Origin: Aquabacterium sp029268225
GTDB taxonomy: Bacteria; Pseudomonadota; Gammaproteobacteria; Burkholderiales; Burkholderiaceae_C
DNA: 64,000 bases
Direction: 5' to 3'
Assembly: GCF_037482285.1 (NCBI RefSeq)
Contig: NZ_JBBEYB010000013.1
Coordinates: 22,043 to 86,042 of the forward strand
Below, one piece after another: positions 34,572-48,351 of the stretch; the first letter of the stretch is position 1, and every line of letters starts with the position of its first letter. The position numbers were made by a program, and so were the translations under genes. The notes beneath the pieces are model-generated. The model had not been told where the DNA came from, searched no databases, and was given only the letters and a program-made list of their open reading frames with translations.

Positions 34572-34841
34572 TCAGACCAGCTCGGCCTTCTGGACCAGAC
34601 GGGTCACGACCCAGCTCTTGGTCTTGGACAGAGGGCGGCTTTCGCTGATCTCGACCACGTCACCGATCTTGAACTCATTGTTCTCGTCGTGAGCATGGTA
34701 CTTGCGCGACTTGGCCACGATCTTGCCATACAGCTCGTGCTTGGCACGACGCTCGACCAACACCGTCACGGTCTTGGCGCGGGCATCGCTGACCACCTTA
34801 CCCACGAAGGTACGGGTCACTTTGGTTTGAGCTTCCGTCAT
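34572..34841 (-). CDS. rpsQ: 30S ribosomal protein S17
   Basis: The 89-residue protein has the S17 OB-fold sequence, including RTFVGKVVSDARAKTVTVLV and the late KTKSWVVTRLVQ. It binds the 5' domain of 16S rRNA. Its ATG overlaps the rpmC stop by four bases, so translation is coupled. It is the last gene of the S10 operon here. Confidence 0.96.
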   Translation of the reverse strand: MTEAQTKVTRTFVGKVVSDARAKTVTVLVERRAKHELYGKIVAKSRKYHAHDENNEFKIGDVVEISESRPLSKTKSWVVTRLVQKAELV

Positions 34842-35038
34842 TGGGCGGCTCCTTTCTTCTCGGTCAGAATCGTCTTGACACGTGCAATGTCGCGACGGGT
34901 CTTCTTCAGAGCCGAGTGATCATTGAGCTGCTGGGTGGCACGCTGCATGCGCAGGTTGAAGTGCGACTTCAGCAGGTCCTTGATCTCGGTTTCCAGTGCG
35001 GCCACATCCTTGGCGCGCAGTTCAGAGGCTTTCGCCAT
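34838..35038 (-). CDS. rpmC: 50S ribosomal protein L29
   Basis: The 66-residue protein is the all-helical L29, recognisable by SELRAKDVAALETEIKDLLK and the terminal ARVKTILTEK. It sits near the peptide exit tunnel. It lies in the usual order rplP-rpmC-rpsQ and overlaps rpsQ by four bases. Confidence 0.95.
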   Translation of the reverse strand: MAKASELRAKDVAALETEIKDLLKSHFNLRMQRATQQLNDHSALKKTRRDIARVKTILTEKKGAAQ

Positions 35039-35059
35039 AACTTTCTCCTTAGCGCCTGA

Positions 35060-35476
35060 TTAGATGCCGAACTGGCGGCCGACGAAGGTGGTGCTCAGCG
35101 GCAGCTTTGCAGCGGCCAGCGTGAACGCCTCACGAGCGAGTGCCTCGGGCACGCCCTGGATTTCGTAGAGGACCTTACCGGGCTGAATTTCAGCCACGTA
35201 GTACTCAACGTTACCCTTACCGTTACCCATACGGACTTCGGCAGGCTTGTTCGAGATCGGCTTGTCGGGGAAGATGCGGATGAAGATGCGGCCACCACGC
35301 TTGACGTGACGGGAAATCGCACGACGTGCAGCTTCGATCTGACGAGCCGTGATGCGACCACGCTCAGTGGCCTTCAGGCCGAAATCGCCGAAGGACACAT
35401 CGGCACCGCGGGTGGCAACACCCGTGTTACGGCCTTTGTGTTCCTTGCGGAACTTGCGACGATTAGGTTGCAACAT
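35060..35476 (-). CDS. rplP: 50S ribosomal protein L16
   Basis: The 138-residue protein opens MLQPNRRKFRKEHKGRNTG, which is typical of L16, and keeps the conserved GKGNVEYYVAEIQPGKVLYE region. It helps position the acceptor end of tRNA at the large-subunit A site. It starts two bases after the rpsC stop. Confidence 0.96.
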   Translation of the reverse strand: MLQPNRRKFRKEHKGRNTGVATRGADVSFGDFGLKATERGRITARQIEAARRAISRHVKRGGRIFIRIFPDKPISNKPAEVRMGNGKGNVEYYVAEIQPGKVLYEIQGVPEALAREAFTLAAAKLPLSTTFVGRQFGI

Positions 35477-35478
35477 GT

Positions 35479-36324
35479 TTATTCTCCTTTCGCTTCGGCG
35501 ACGGGAGCCTTGCGAACGCGCTTGGCGTCAGCGGCGACAGCAGGCTTGTCGCTGCCGTCGGCGGGAGCGCCATCAGCACGGGGGCGGCCAGCGCCACGGG
35601 GGCCACGGCGGTCGTTCGGACGATCGCTACGGGGGCCGCGACGGTTGCGACGGTCGTCTTCACGATCGTCACCCTTCAGCACGGGAGCCTCGCCATTGGC
35701 CAGGCGGTCACCGCGGTAGACCCACACCTTCACGCCGATCACACCGTAGGTGGTGTGAGCTTCGGAGGTGCCGTAGTCGATGTCAGCCTTCAGGGTGTGA
35801 AGGGGCACGCGACCTTCGCGGTACCACTCGGTACGTGCGATTTCGATGCCGTTCAGACGACCGGCCGACATGATCTTGATGCCTTGGGCGCCCAGACGCA
35901 TGGCGTTCTGCATCGCACGCTTCATGGCGCGACGGAACATGATGCGCTTTTCCAGCTGCTGCGTGATCGAATCGGCGATCAGTTGAGCATCGACTTCAGG
36001 CTTGCGCACTTCTTCGATGTTCACCGAGACCGGGCAATTCAGACGCTTGGCCAGTTCGAGCTTCAGGTTTTCGATGTCTTCGCCCTTCTTGCCGATCACC
36101 ACGCCCGGACGAGCCGAGAAAATGGTGATGCGTGCGCTCTTGGCGGGACGCTCGATCAAGATACGCGACACAGCCGCGTTCTTCAGCTTTTTCTTCAGGA
36201 ATTCGCGGACTTCCAGGTCTTCAGCCAGCATCGAGGCAAAGTTGCGATTGGTAGCGTACCAACGCGATGCCCAGTTACGGGTGACGGCCAGGCGGAAGCC
36301 GGTTGGGTGGATTTTCTGTCCCAT
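35479..36324 (-). CDS. rpsC: 30S ribosomal protein S3 with extended charged tail
   Basis: The 281-residue protein has the S3 N-terminal domain, the KH type II motif VVIGKKGEDIENLK and the C-terminal domain. It is about 48 residues longer than the E. coli protein. The extra part, after about residue 215, is rich in Arg, Asp, Pro, Gly and Ala and looks disordered. Such tails occur in several Burkholderiales. S3 lines the mRNA entry channel, so the tail may lie near entering mRNA. Codon use appears continuous with the core, so a frameshift is unlikely. Confidence 0.95.
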   Translation of the reverse strand: MGQKIHPTGFRLAVTRNWASRWYATNRNFASMLAEDLEVREFLKKKLKNAAVSRILIERPAKSARITIFSARPGVVIGKKGEDIENLKLELAKRLNCPVSVNIEEVRKPEVDAQLIADSITQQLEKRIMFRRAMKRAMQNAMRLGAQGIKIMSAGRLNGIEIARTEWYREGRVPLHTLKADIDYGTSEAHTTYGVIGVKVWVYRGDRLANGEAPVLKGDDREDDRRNRRGPRSDRPNDRRGPRGAGRPRADGAPADGSDKPAVAADAKRVRKAPVAEAKGE

Positions 36325-36337
36325 GATCAGCCTCTGC

Positions 36338-36667
36338 TTAGTTGCCCACGGTCACATAAATGTGGCAGGTCGGCTTGCTGATGCGATTGCCACGGCCCTT
36401 TGCGCGGGCGGTGAAACGCTTCAACGTGGTGCCTTGCTCCACATAAATGGTCTTGACCTTCAGTTCGTCGATGTCAGCACCGTCGTTGTGCTCGGCGTTG
36501 GCGATTGCCGACTCCAGAGCCTTCTTGATGATGCCGGCAGCCTTCTTCTGGGTGAACTCCAGGATGTTCAGGGCTTGGTCCACCTTCTTGCCACGGATCA
36601 GGTCAGCGACCAGACGACCCTTGTCGCAAGACAGGCGAACACCGCGCACGATTGCTTTCGTTTCCAT
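36338..36667 (-). CDS. rplV: 50S ribosomal protein L22
   Basis: The 109-residue protein has the L22 features ETKAIVRGVRLSCDKGRLVADLIRG and the hairpin region near FTARAKGRGNRI, which reaches the exit tunnel and is a site of macrolide resistance changes. It occupies the standard place between rpsS and rpsC. Confidence 0.95.
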   Translation of the reverse strand: METKAIVRGVRLSCDKGRLVADLIRGKKVDQALNILEFTQKKAAGIIKKALESAIANAEHNDGADIDELKVKTIYVEQGTTLKRFTARAKGRGNRISKPTCHIYVTVGN

Positions 36668-36679
36668 CGTCGCTGCTCC

Positions 36680-36955
36680 TTATTTCTTGGCTTTCTTGTC
36701 GCCTGGGTGACCCTTGAACGTACGGGTCAGGGCGAACTCGCCGAGCTTGTGACCAACCATCTGGTCCTGGATGTACACGGGCACGTGTTGCTTGCCGTTG
36801 TGCACAGCAATCGTCAGGCCAATGAACTCAGGCAGGATGGTCGAACGACGCGACCAAGTCTTGACGGGCTTCTTGTCTTTGGTTTCGACAGCCTTCTCGA
36901 CCTTGGCCAGCAGGTGATGGTCAACGAACGGACCCTTTTTAAGAGAACGAGCCAT
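36680..36955 (-). CDS. rpsS: 30S ribosomal protein S19
   Basis: The 91-residue protein starts MARSLKKGPFVDHHLLAKV and contains TWSRRSTILPEFIGLTIAVHNG, both diagnostic of S19 in the 30S head. It starts 13 bases after rplB, within the S10 operon. Confidence 0.96.
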   Translation of the reverse strand: MARSLKKGPFVDHHLLAKVEKAVETKDKKPVKTWSRRSTILPEFIGLTIAVHNGKQHVPVYIQDQMVGHKLGEFALTRTFKGHPGDKKAKK

Positions 36956-36968
36956 TTCAGCCTACCTC

Positions 36969-37793
36969 TTATTTCTTGCGACGCGACACAATGAAGGTCT
37001 GCGTGCGCTTGTTGTTACGGGTACGGTAACCCTTCGTCATGGTGTTCCATGGCGAGACAGGGACCTGACCTTCACCAGTGCGGCCTTCGCCACCACCGTG
37101 CGGGTGATCCACCGGGTTCATGGCGACGCCACGCACGGTCGGGCGGATACCCTTCCAGCGGATGGCACCGGCCTTACCGTATTGACGCAGGCTGTGCTCT
37201 TCGTTGCTCACTTCACCCAGGGTGGCGCGGCATTCGATGTGGACCTTGCGGACTTCACCCGAGCGCAGGCGAACCTGAGCGTAGGTGCCTTCACGGGCCA
37301 TCAGAACAGCGGACGTACCAGCCGAACGAGCGATCTGACCGCCCTTGCCAGGCTTCAGTTCGATGTTGTGGATGGTCGAGCCCACGGGGATGTTGCGGAT
37401 GGGCAGCGTGTTGCCGGCCTTGATCGGGGCTTCAGAGCCGCTGATCACGGTGGCGCCAGCTTCCAGGCCACGGGGAGCGATGATGTAGCGACGTTCACCG
37501 TCGGCATAGCACACCAGAGCGATGTGAGCCGTGCGGTTCGGGTCGTATTCAATGCGCTCAACCTTCGCGGGGATGCCGTCCTTGTTACGGACGAAGTCAA
37601 CCACGCGGTAGTGGTGCTTGTGACCACCGCCCTTGTGACGGATCGTGATGTGACCGTTGTTGTTACGGCCAGCATTCTGGATCTGCGGCTCCAACAGCGC
37701 AGCGTGAGGCGCGCCCTTGTGCAGGTGCTTGTGCACCACCTTCACCACGCCACGACGGCCAGGCGAAGTCGGTTTCAGTTTAACGACGGCCAT
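36969..37793 (-). CDS. rplB: 50S ribosomal protein L2
   Basis: The 274-residue protein is the usual length of L2. It contains the conserved NPVDHPHGGGEGR loop, whose histidine is important for peptidyl transfer and subunit joining. It follows rplW by two bases. Confidence 0.97.
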   Translation of the reverse strand: MAVVKLKPTSPGRRGVVKVVHKHLHKGAPHAALLEPQIQNAGRNNNGHITIRHKGGGHKHHYRVVDFVRNKDGIPAKVERIEYDPNRTAHIALVCYADGERRYIIAPRGLEAGATVISGSEAPIKAGNTLPIRNIPVGSTIHNIELKPGKGGQIARSAGTSAVLMAREGTYAQVRLRSGEVRKVHIECRATLGEVSNEEHSLRQYGKAGAIRWKGIRPTVRGVAMNPVDHPHGGGEGRTGEGQVPVSPWNTMTKGYRTRNNKRTQTFIVSRRKK

Positions 37794-37795
37794 GA

Positions 37796-38110
37796 TTACG
37801 CAGCCTCCCCAGAGAAGTTCAGCTCTTGACCGGCAGCCAGAGACACGAAGGCCTTCTTGGCGTGGTCACGGCGACCGATACGGCCACCAAAGCGCTTGGT
37901 CTTGCCCTTCTGGTTCAGGACTTGCACCGACTTCACTTCGACCTTGAACAGCAGCTCAACAGCGGCCTTGATCTCGGGCTTGGTGGCGTCGCGCAGCACC
38001 TTGAACAGCACTTGGCCGCGCTCTTCAGCAGCGGAGGTGGCCTTTTCCGAAATGATCGGAGCGACCAACACCTTCAGCAGGCGGGCTTCATCAAATTTCA
38101 GAGTGCTCAT
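37796..38110 (-). CDS. rplW: 50S ribosomal protein L23
   Basis: The 104-residue protein has the L23 features LLKVLVAPIISEKAT and KRFGGRIGRRDHAKKA. It surrounds the exit tunnel and docks trigger factor and SRP. Its ATG overlaps the rplD stop by four bases. Confidence 0.95.
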   Translation of the reverse strand: MSTLKFDEARLLKVLVAPIISEKATSAAEERGQVLFKVLRDATKPEIKAAVELLFKVEVKSVQVLNQKGKTKRFGGRIGRRDHAKKAFVSLAAGQELNFSGEAA

Positions 38111-38730
38111 GCGAACATCTCCTGCAGCTTGGCGATCGCACCCTTGGTGACCACGACCTTCTTGTAGAAGACCAGGGACAGGGGATCGGCGTAACGGGGC
38201 TCAACCACCAGCACGTTGGGCAGGTTGCGAGCAGCCAGGAACAGGTTTTCGTTGACTTCGTCAGCGATCACCAGGACGTGGTCCAGGTTCATGGCCTTCA
38301 GCTTGGCAGCCAGCAGCTTGGTCTTGGGGGCTTCGACATCGATCGAGTCCACCACGGCCAGGCGGCCTTCGCGGGCCAATTGCGAGAAGATGGCGGCCAT
38401 ACCGGCGCGGTACATCTTCTTGTTGACCTTGTGCGAGAAGTTTTCGTCAGGGCTGTTCGGGAAAATCCGACCGCCCCCACGCCACAGCGGCGAGGACGAC
38501 ATACCAGCGCGAGCACGACCGGTGCCCTTTTGGCGCCAGGGCTTCTTGGTGGTGTGCTTGACGGTTTCGCGGTCCTTCTGGGCGCGCGTACCTTGACGGG
38601 CATTGGCTTGGTAAGCAACAACGATCTGATGGATCAGGGCTTCGTTGTAGTCACGGCCGAACACGGTGTCGGAAGCTTCAACCTTGGAAGCAGCCTGACC
38701 TTGCTCATTGAGGAGCTCGAGCTGTGCCAT
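38107..38730 (-). CDS. rplD: 50S ribosomal protein L4
   Basis: The 207-residue protein has the L4 extended loop KPWRQKGTGRARAGMSSSPLW, which reaches the exit tunnel. In E. coli L4 represses its own operon through the S10 leader. Here the matching leader would have to lie before rplC, because rpsJ ends in a terminator. The ATG overlaps the rplC stop by one base. Confidence 0.96.
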   Translation of the reverse strand: MAQLELLNEQGQAASKVEASDTVFGRDYNEALIHQIVVAYQANARQGTRAQKDRETVKHTTKKPWRQKGTGRARAGMSSSPLWRGGGRIFPNSPDENFSHKVNKKMYRAGMAAIFSQLAREGRLAVVDSIDVEAPKTKLLAAKLKAMNLDHVLVIADEVNENLFLAARNLPNVLVVEPRYADPLSLVFYKKVVVTKGAIAKLQEMFA

Positions 38731-39404
38731 CAGTTGGCTCCTTTCTTGATCTTGACCTTCACTGCGGGACGCACGGTGACGAAGCCACCCTTGGCGCCCG
38801 GCACCGCACCCTTGACCAGCAGCAGTTGACGGGCTTCGTCAACGCGCACGATGTCGAGGTTTTGCGTGGTAACGGTCTCGTCACCCATGTGACCGGTCAT
38901 CTTCTTGCCGGGGAACACGCGGCCAGGATCCTGCGCCATCGAGATGGAGCCAGGAACGTTGTGCGAACGCGAGTTACCGTGCGAAGCGCGCTGCGAACCG
39001 AAGTTGTGGCGCTTGATGGTGCCGGCGTAACCCTTACCGATCGAAGTGCCTTGCACGTCAACCAGCTGGCCAGCCTGGAACAGGGCGGCGGGAGCAATGC
39101 TGCTACCGGCCTTGTACTCGGCGGCGACTTCGGGGGCCACGCGGAATTCCTTGGTGACTTCACCAGCTTCCACGCCAGCTTTGGCGAGGTGACCGGCTTC
39201 GGGCTTGGTGACGCGCGAAGCTTTGCGCGCACCGAACACCACCTGAACAGCGGTGTAGCCGTCAGTCTCAACGGTTTTGACCTGGGACACACGGTTGTTG
39301 GACACATCCAGCACCGTCACAGGAACGGCGTCGCCGTCTTCTGTGTAGATGCGCATCATGCCCACCTTGCGGCCCAGCAATCCGAGGCGATTGCTAAGAC
39401 TCAT
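38730..39404 (-). CDS. rplC: 50S ribosomal protein L3
   Basis: The 224-residue protein starts MSLSNRLGLLGRKVGMMRIY and has the loop GSISMAQDPGRVFPGKKM that approaches the peptidyl transferase centre. The ATG at 39404 has GGAGA upstream; the seven extra residues of the open frame are not supported. It is the first gene of its transcript, with a candidate promoter near 39599-39627. Confidence 0.96.
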   Translation of the reverse strand: MSLSNRLGLLGRKVGMMRIYTEDGDAVPVTVLDVSNNRVSQVKTVETDGYTAVQVVFGARKASRVTKPEAGHLAKAGVEAGEVTKEFRVAPEVAAEYKAGSSIAPAALFQAGQLVDVQGTSIGKGYAGTIKRHNFGSQRASHGNSRSHNVPGSISMAQDPGRVFPGKKMTGHMGDETVTTQNLDIVRVDEARQLLLVKGAVPGAKGGFVTVRPAVKVKIKKGAN

Positions 39405-39598
39405 GGTTTTTCTCCAGCCCCACATATCGGGGGCCTTTTACACAAACCCGACAACGATTGGCCGGGCCGACTCTTTCGGCACCTTGCGACTCCACCAACT
39501 GCATGGACCCGCAAGACGCCTTTGGTTTCCACCCTGAGCACTCGCCATTGCTTAAAAATTAGGCAATAGGCAAGCCACCCATTACGGGAAAGCCTGCG

Positions 39599-39627
39599 AT
39601 CATAACAAAGCACCCCTGCTTGTGCAA
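39599..39627 (-). promoter_or_regulatory. candidate promoter of the rplC operon
   Basis: On the minus strand TTGCAC (39627-39622) and TATGAT (39604-39599) are 17 bases apart. They lie just after the rpsJ terminator. The predicted transcript begins near 39591 and has a leader of about 190 nt before rplC. Confidence 0.6.
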
Positions 39628-39648
39628 GCATCGGGCGCTGCAGGCATG

Positions 39649-39671
39649 AAAAAACCGCCCGAAGGCGGTTT
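39649..39671 (-). terminator. Rho-independent terminator after rpsJ
   Basis: On the minus strand, arms AAACCGCC and GGCGGTTT close on a TTCG tetraloop, and six T residues follow. It ends the tuf-rpsJ transcript 29 bases after rpsJ and separates it from rplC. Confidence 0.88.
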
Positions 39672-39699
39672 GGCAATCACTTCGGCCGAGGCCGAACGA

Positions 39700-40011
39700 T
39701 CACTGCAGCTTGATTTCGACGTCCACGCCAGCCGGCAGGTCGAGCTTCATCAGGGCGTCAACCGTCTTGTCGGTCGGGTCCACGATGTCCATCAGACGCT
39801 GGTGGGTGCGGATTTCGAACTGGTCGCGCGACGTCTTGTTGACGTGAGGCGAACGCAGGATGTCGAAACGTTGCAGGCGGGTCGGCAGGGGCACGGGACC
39901 CTTGACGATGGCGCCGGTGCGCTTGGCGGTTTCGACGATTTCAGCCGACGACTGGTCGATCAGCTTGTAGTCGAAAGCCTTCAGGCGGATGCGGATCTTT
40001 TGTTGTGCCAT
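39700..40011 (-). CDS. rpsJ: 30S ribosomal protein S10 / NusE
   Basis: The 103-residue protein is S10, with IRIRLKAFDYKLIDQS and the loop LPTRLQRFDILRSPHVNK. It also acts as NusE in antitermination. It follows tuf by 75 bases and has AAGGA upstream of the ATG. Unlike in E. coli, a terminator separates it from rplC. Confidence 0.96.
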   Translation of the reverse strand: MAQQKIRIRLKAFDYKLIDQSSAEIVETAKRTGAIVKGPVPLPTRLQRFDILRSPHVNKTSRDQFEIRTHQRLMDIVDPTDKTVDALMKLDLPAGVDVEIKLQ

Positions 40012-40043
40012 GACACTTCCTTCAATTAAAGAGCGATGAGAGA

Positions 40044-40073
40044 TGCCCGCCTCGGCAAGGCCGCAAGCGGGCA
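40044..40073. other. hairpin between tuf and rpsJ
   Basis: Arms TGCCCGC and GCGGGCA form a seven-pair stem without a T-tract. It may be a processing or stability element within a tuf-rpsJ transcript. Confidence 0.35.
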
Positions 40074-40086
40074 GGTGTCATGCAAA

Positions 40087-41277
<1,191 letters not shown>

Positions 41278-41466
41278 TTGTTTCTCCAAACAAAGAACAG
41301 TTGCCCATGACGGTTTAAGGTTTCCAGCACGGGTCTGCCATGGGCAGCAGACCCACCACGCTCAGCGTGGCGCCAAAGACCGGCTTAGATTTGGGTGAGC
41401 CGCGGATGTTACCACCTCGCGCTCATTTGGCACAGCACCCCACGCGATCCAACAGAGACCGCAGAT

Positions 41467-41508
41467 CCGGCTTCGCCGGTCTGCTGGTGTCGCCCCCTCG
41501 AGGGGGCG
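41467..41508. repeat. palindromic intergenic element between fusA and tuf
   Basis: Two hairpins lie in the 258-base gap between fusA and tuf. One has arms CCGGC and GCCGG (41467-41479). The other is a perfect 18-base palindrome at 41491-41508 centred on CTCGAG. The following text to about 41530 (GGCGCGTAGGGGG) resembles a small dispersed intergenic repeat common in Comamonadaceae genomes. No T-tract is present. Confidence 0.5.
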
Positions 41509-41535
41509 CGCGAGGCGCGTAGGGGGTTGGGCCGA

Positions 41536-43641
<2,106 letters not shown>

Positions 43642-43725
43642 GTGGTCACTCCAGATTTGACAAGGCGCCGGATGTGTTGTGCACGATCCGAGCGCCCTTT
43701 TTGCAGTTGTGCTGCGGGTGGTGGA

Positions 43726-44196
43726 TTAGAAGCGGAAGTGCGAGAAGGCCTTGTTGGCTTCGGCCATGCGGTGCACTTCGTCACGCTTCTTCATCGCGCC
43801 GCCACGGCCTTCTGCGGCTTCCAGCAGTTCGTTGGCCAGACGTTGGGCCATCGACTTCTCGGAACGCTTGCGCGACGATTCCTTCAACCAGCGCATGGCC
43901 AGTGCGATACGACGGGAGGGGCGAACTTCAACGGGAACCTGGTAGTTCGCACCACCCACGCGGCGAGACTTCACTTCGACCACGGGCTTGATGTTGTTCA
44001 GCGCGATGTTGAAGATTTCCAGCGGATCCTTGCCGGCCTTCTTTTCGACTTGTTCGAGGGCACCGTAGATGATGCGCTCGGCCACAGCCTTCTTGCCGGA
44101 TTCCATGATCACGTTCATGAACTTGGAGAGGTCGACCGATCCGAACTTGGGATCGGGCAGGATTTCACGCTTGGGTACTTCGCGACGACGAGGCAT
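43726..44196 (-). CDS. rpsG: 30S ribosomal protein S7
   Basis: The 156-residue protein starts MPRRREVPKREILPDPKFGS and has the usual length. AAGGA precedes the ATG at 44196, and the five-residue upstream extension is rejected. S7 organises the 30S head and is the operon's autoregulator in E. coli. It follows rpsL by 194 bases. Confidence 0.96.
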   Translation of the reverse strand: MPRRREVPKREILPDPKFGSVDLSKFMNVIMESGKKAVAERIIYGALEQVEKKAGKDPLEIFNIALNNIKPVVEVKSRRVGGANYQVPVEVRPSRRIALAMRWLKESSRKRSEKSMAQRLANELLEAAEGRGGAMKKRDEVHRMAEANKAFSHFRF

Positions 44197-44390
44197 TTCG
44201 ATTCCTTTCAATGCTTCAGTTGATGCGGGCTGTCGCCCTCATCCTGGAGTCTCTTAACTGAAGACTCCACTTACTCGGCAGGCTCCGGACCATCCGGGCT
44301 CTACCGCCACCTCGGCCTTCTCGACGCCAGACTGCACCGCTCGGGTGACACGCTGATGAAGAGGACCGACTATCTTTTTCAAGAAAGCGA

Positions 44391-44768
44391 TCAGGCCTTC
44401 TTGGGGCGCTTGGCGCCGTACTTCGAGCGGGACTGCTTACGGTCCTTGACGCCTTGCAGGTCAAGGGAGCCGCGCACGATGTGGTAACGCACACCAGGCA
44501 AGTCCTTCACACGACCGCCGCGAACCAGCACGACGCTGTGTTCTTGCAGGTTGTGGCCTTCACCGCCGATGTAGGAGATGACCTCGAAACCGTTGGTCAG
44601 GCGCACCTTGGCGACCTTACGCAGAGCGGAGTTAGGCTTCTTAGGCGTGGTGGTGTACACGCGGGTGCACACGCCACGGCGCTGCGGGCAGTTTTCCATC
44701 GCAGGCGACTTGGACTTCGTGACCTCGACCTGACGGCCATGGCGCACGAGCTGATTGATCGTTGGCAT
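44391..44768 (-). CDS. rpsL: 30S ribosomal protein S12
   Basis: The 125-residue protein carries TTPKKPNSALRKVAKVRL and RVKDLPGVRYHIVRG, the decoding-centre loops. Lysine is present at the positions where streptomycin-resistance changes usually occur (about residues 43 and 88), so the sequence predicts sensitivity. It is the first gene of the str operon. Confidence 0.97.
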   Translation of the reverse strand: MPTINQLVRHGRQVEVTKSKSPAMENCPQRRGVCTRVYTTTPKKPNSALRKVAKVRLTNGFEVISYIGGEGHNLQEHSVVLVRGGRVKDLPGVRYHIVRGSLDLQGVKDRKQSRSKYGAKRPKKA

Positions 44769-44906
44769 TTCTTTGGTTCCCGTTGAAAAATCACTTGAAA
44801 ATCAAGGGCTTGCAACAGCTTGAACGAACTGAGGCCGGCACTTGAACCAAGCACAAAACGGCCTCGCCCCGCAAAAATTGCGCAAGCGAAAGCCGAAAAG
44901 CCTTCC

Positions 44907-44936
44907 ATTGTAGTGGAGAGGGGTCTTGGAACGCAA
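44907..44936 (-). promoter_or_regulatory. candidate promoter of the str operon
   Basis: On the minus strand TTGCGT (44936-44931) and TACAAT (44912-44907) are separated by 18 bases. This gives an untranslated leader of about 130 nt before rpsL. It lies in the 323-base gap 44769-45091, in which no gene was seen. Confidence 0.5.
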
Positions 44937-44959
44937 GAACTGGCGAGCGAATGCGTCGC

Positions 44960-44995
44960 GGGCTCACCCCCGGCAAGCCCGCCTAGGGTGAGCCC
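44960..44995. other. long perfect hairpin between rpsL and the PEP-CTERM gene
   Basis: Ten-base arms GGGCTCACCC and GGGTGAGCCC are separated by 16 bases. There is no T-tract. It lies between the divergent promoters and might be a repeat element or a regulator binding site. Confidence 0.4.
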
Positions 44996-45091
44996 GGCCC
45001 TTACTCAGGGTGATGCGCCGATGTCAGCAAACCCCTAAAGTCCGTTCAACATGCCCCAGAAACCTCTGTGGCACCTTGTCAAGGAGACTCC

Positions 45092-45664
45092 ATGTCCACA
45101 TTGAAGACTCTCGCCGCAGTCGTTTTGGCGGCGACCCTGCCCGCGATGGCGCAGGCCGCTGATTTTGATCTCAGTGGCGGCAGCCTTCTGGGTAACACGA
45201 CCGGCACGGCCACGTTCAGCAGCGGCGGCATTGGCCTGAACATCACCGCCAACTCCGGTGGCAGCTCGCTCGACGTCGTTCTGTTGAGCAATGGTGTGGG
45301 CGTCAAGACCAACGCGCTTGATCTGCCGGGCATCGGCAACGGCGAATTCCTGACCCTGACCTTCTCCCAAGCGGTCAACCTCAGCAGCTTGCGCCTGGCC
45401 GAGTGGGACCTCCCTGACCGTGCCACCCTGTCTTGGGCGGGCGGCAGCGTGAATCTGGTCGGCGATGGCATCGTCAGCACCGACACCGAAACGCTGAGCA
45501 ATGTGGTTGGCAAGGTGTTCACACTGCAAGGCACCACCGTCCTGTCCACGTTCCGCCTCAACGGATTGACCGCTGTGGCCGCTGTGCCAGAGCCCAGCAC
45601 CTACGCCCTGATGGGTCTGGGGCTGGTGGGCATCGCTGCCATGCGCCGCCGCCGCGCACGCTGA
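45092..45664 (+). CDS. PEP-CTERM sorting domain-containing protein
   Basis: The 190-residue protein has a signal peptide cut after AMAQA (about residue 22) and a Gly/Ser/Thr-rich body with no recognised catalytic motif. At the C-terminus is a PEP-CTERM signal: VPEPSTYALMGLGLVGIA followed by a basic tail of Arg residues. Such proteins are processed by exosortase, usually in strains that make exopolysaccharide. AAGGAG precedes the ATG at 45092. No exosortase or polysaccharide gene is nearby. A strong terminator follows. Confidence 0.85.
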   Translation: MSTLKTLAAVVLAATLPAMAQAADFDLSGGSLLGNTTGTATFSSGGIGLNITANSGGSSLDVVLLSNGVGVKTNALDLPGIGNGEFLTLTFSQAVNLSSLRLAEWDLPDRATLSWAGGSVNLVGDGIVSTDTETLSNVVGKVFTLQGTTVLSTFRLNGLTAVAAVPEPSTYALMGLGLVGIAAMRRRRAR

Positions 45665-45710
45665 ACCGAGTTGAATCCGTTCATCGGCTCACCGCTTCGG
45701 CGGTGACAGT

Positions 45711-45745
45711 ACCCGCTCCGGGCCTTTGCCCCGTGCGGGTTTTTT
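45711..45745 (+). terminator. Rho-independent terminator of the PEP-CTERM gene
   Basis: Outer arms ACCCGC and GCGGGT, with inner pairs CCGGGC / GCCCCG, are followed by a run of six T residues on the plus strand. It lies 46 bases after the stop and just before the convergent helicase gene end. Confidence 0.85.
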
Positions 45746-45760
45746 CATGACAGCGGCGCA

Positions 45761-48328
<2,568 letters not shown>

Positions 48329-48351
48329 GCGGCTTGAGGTACAACCTCTCC

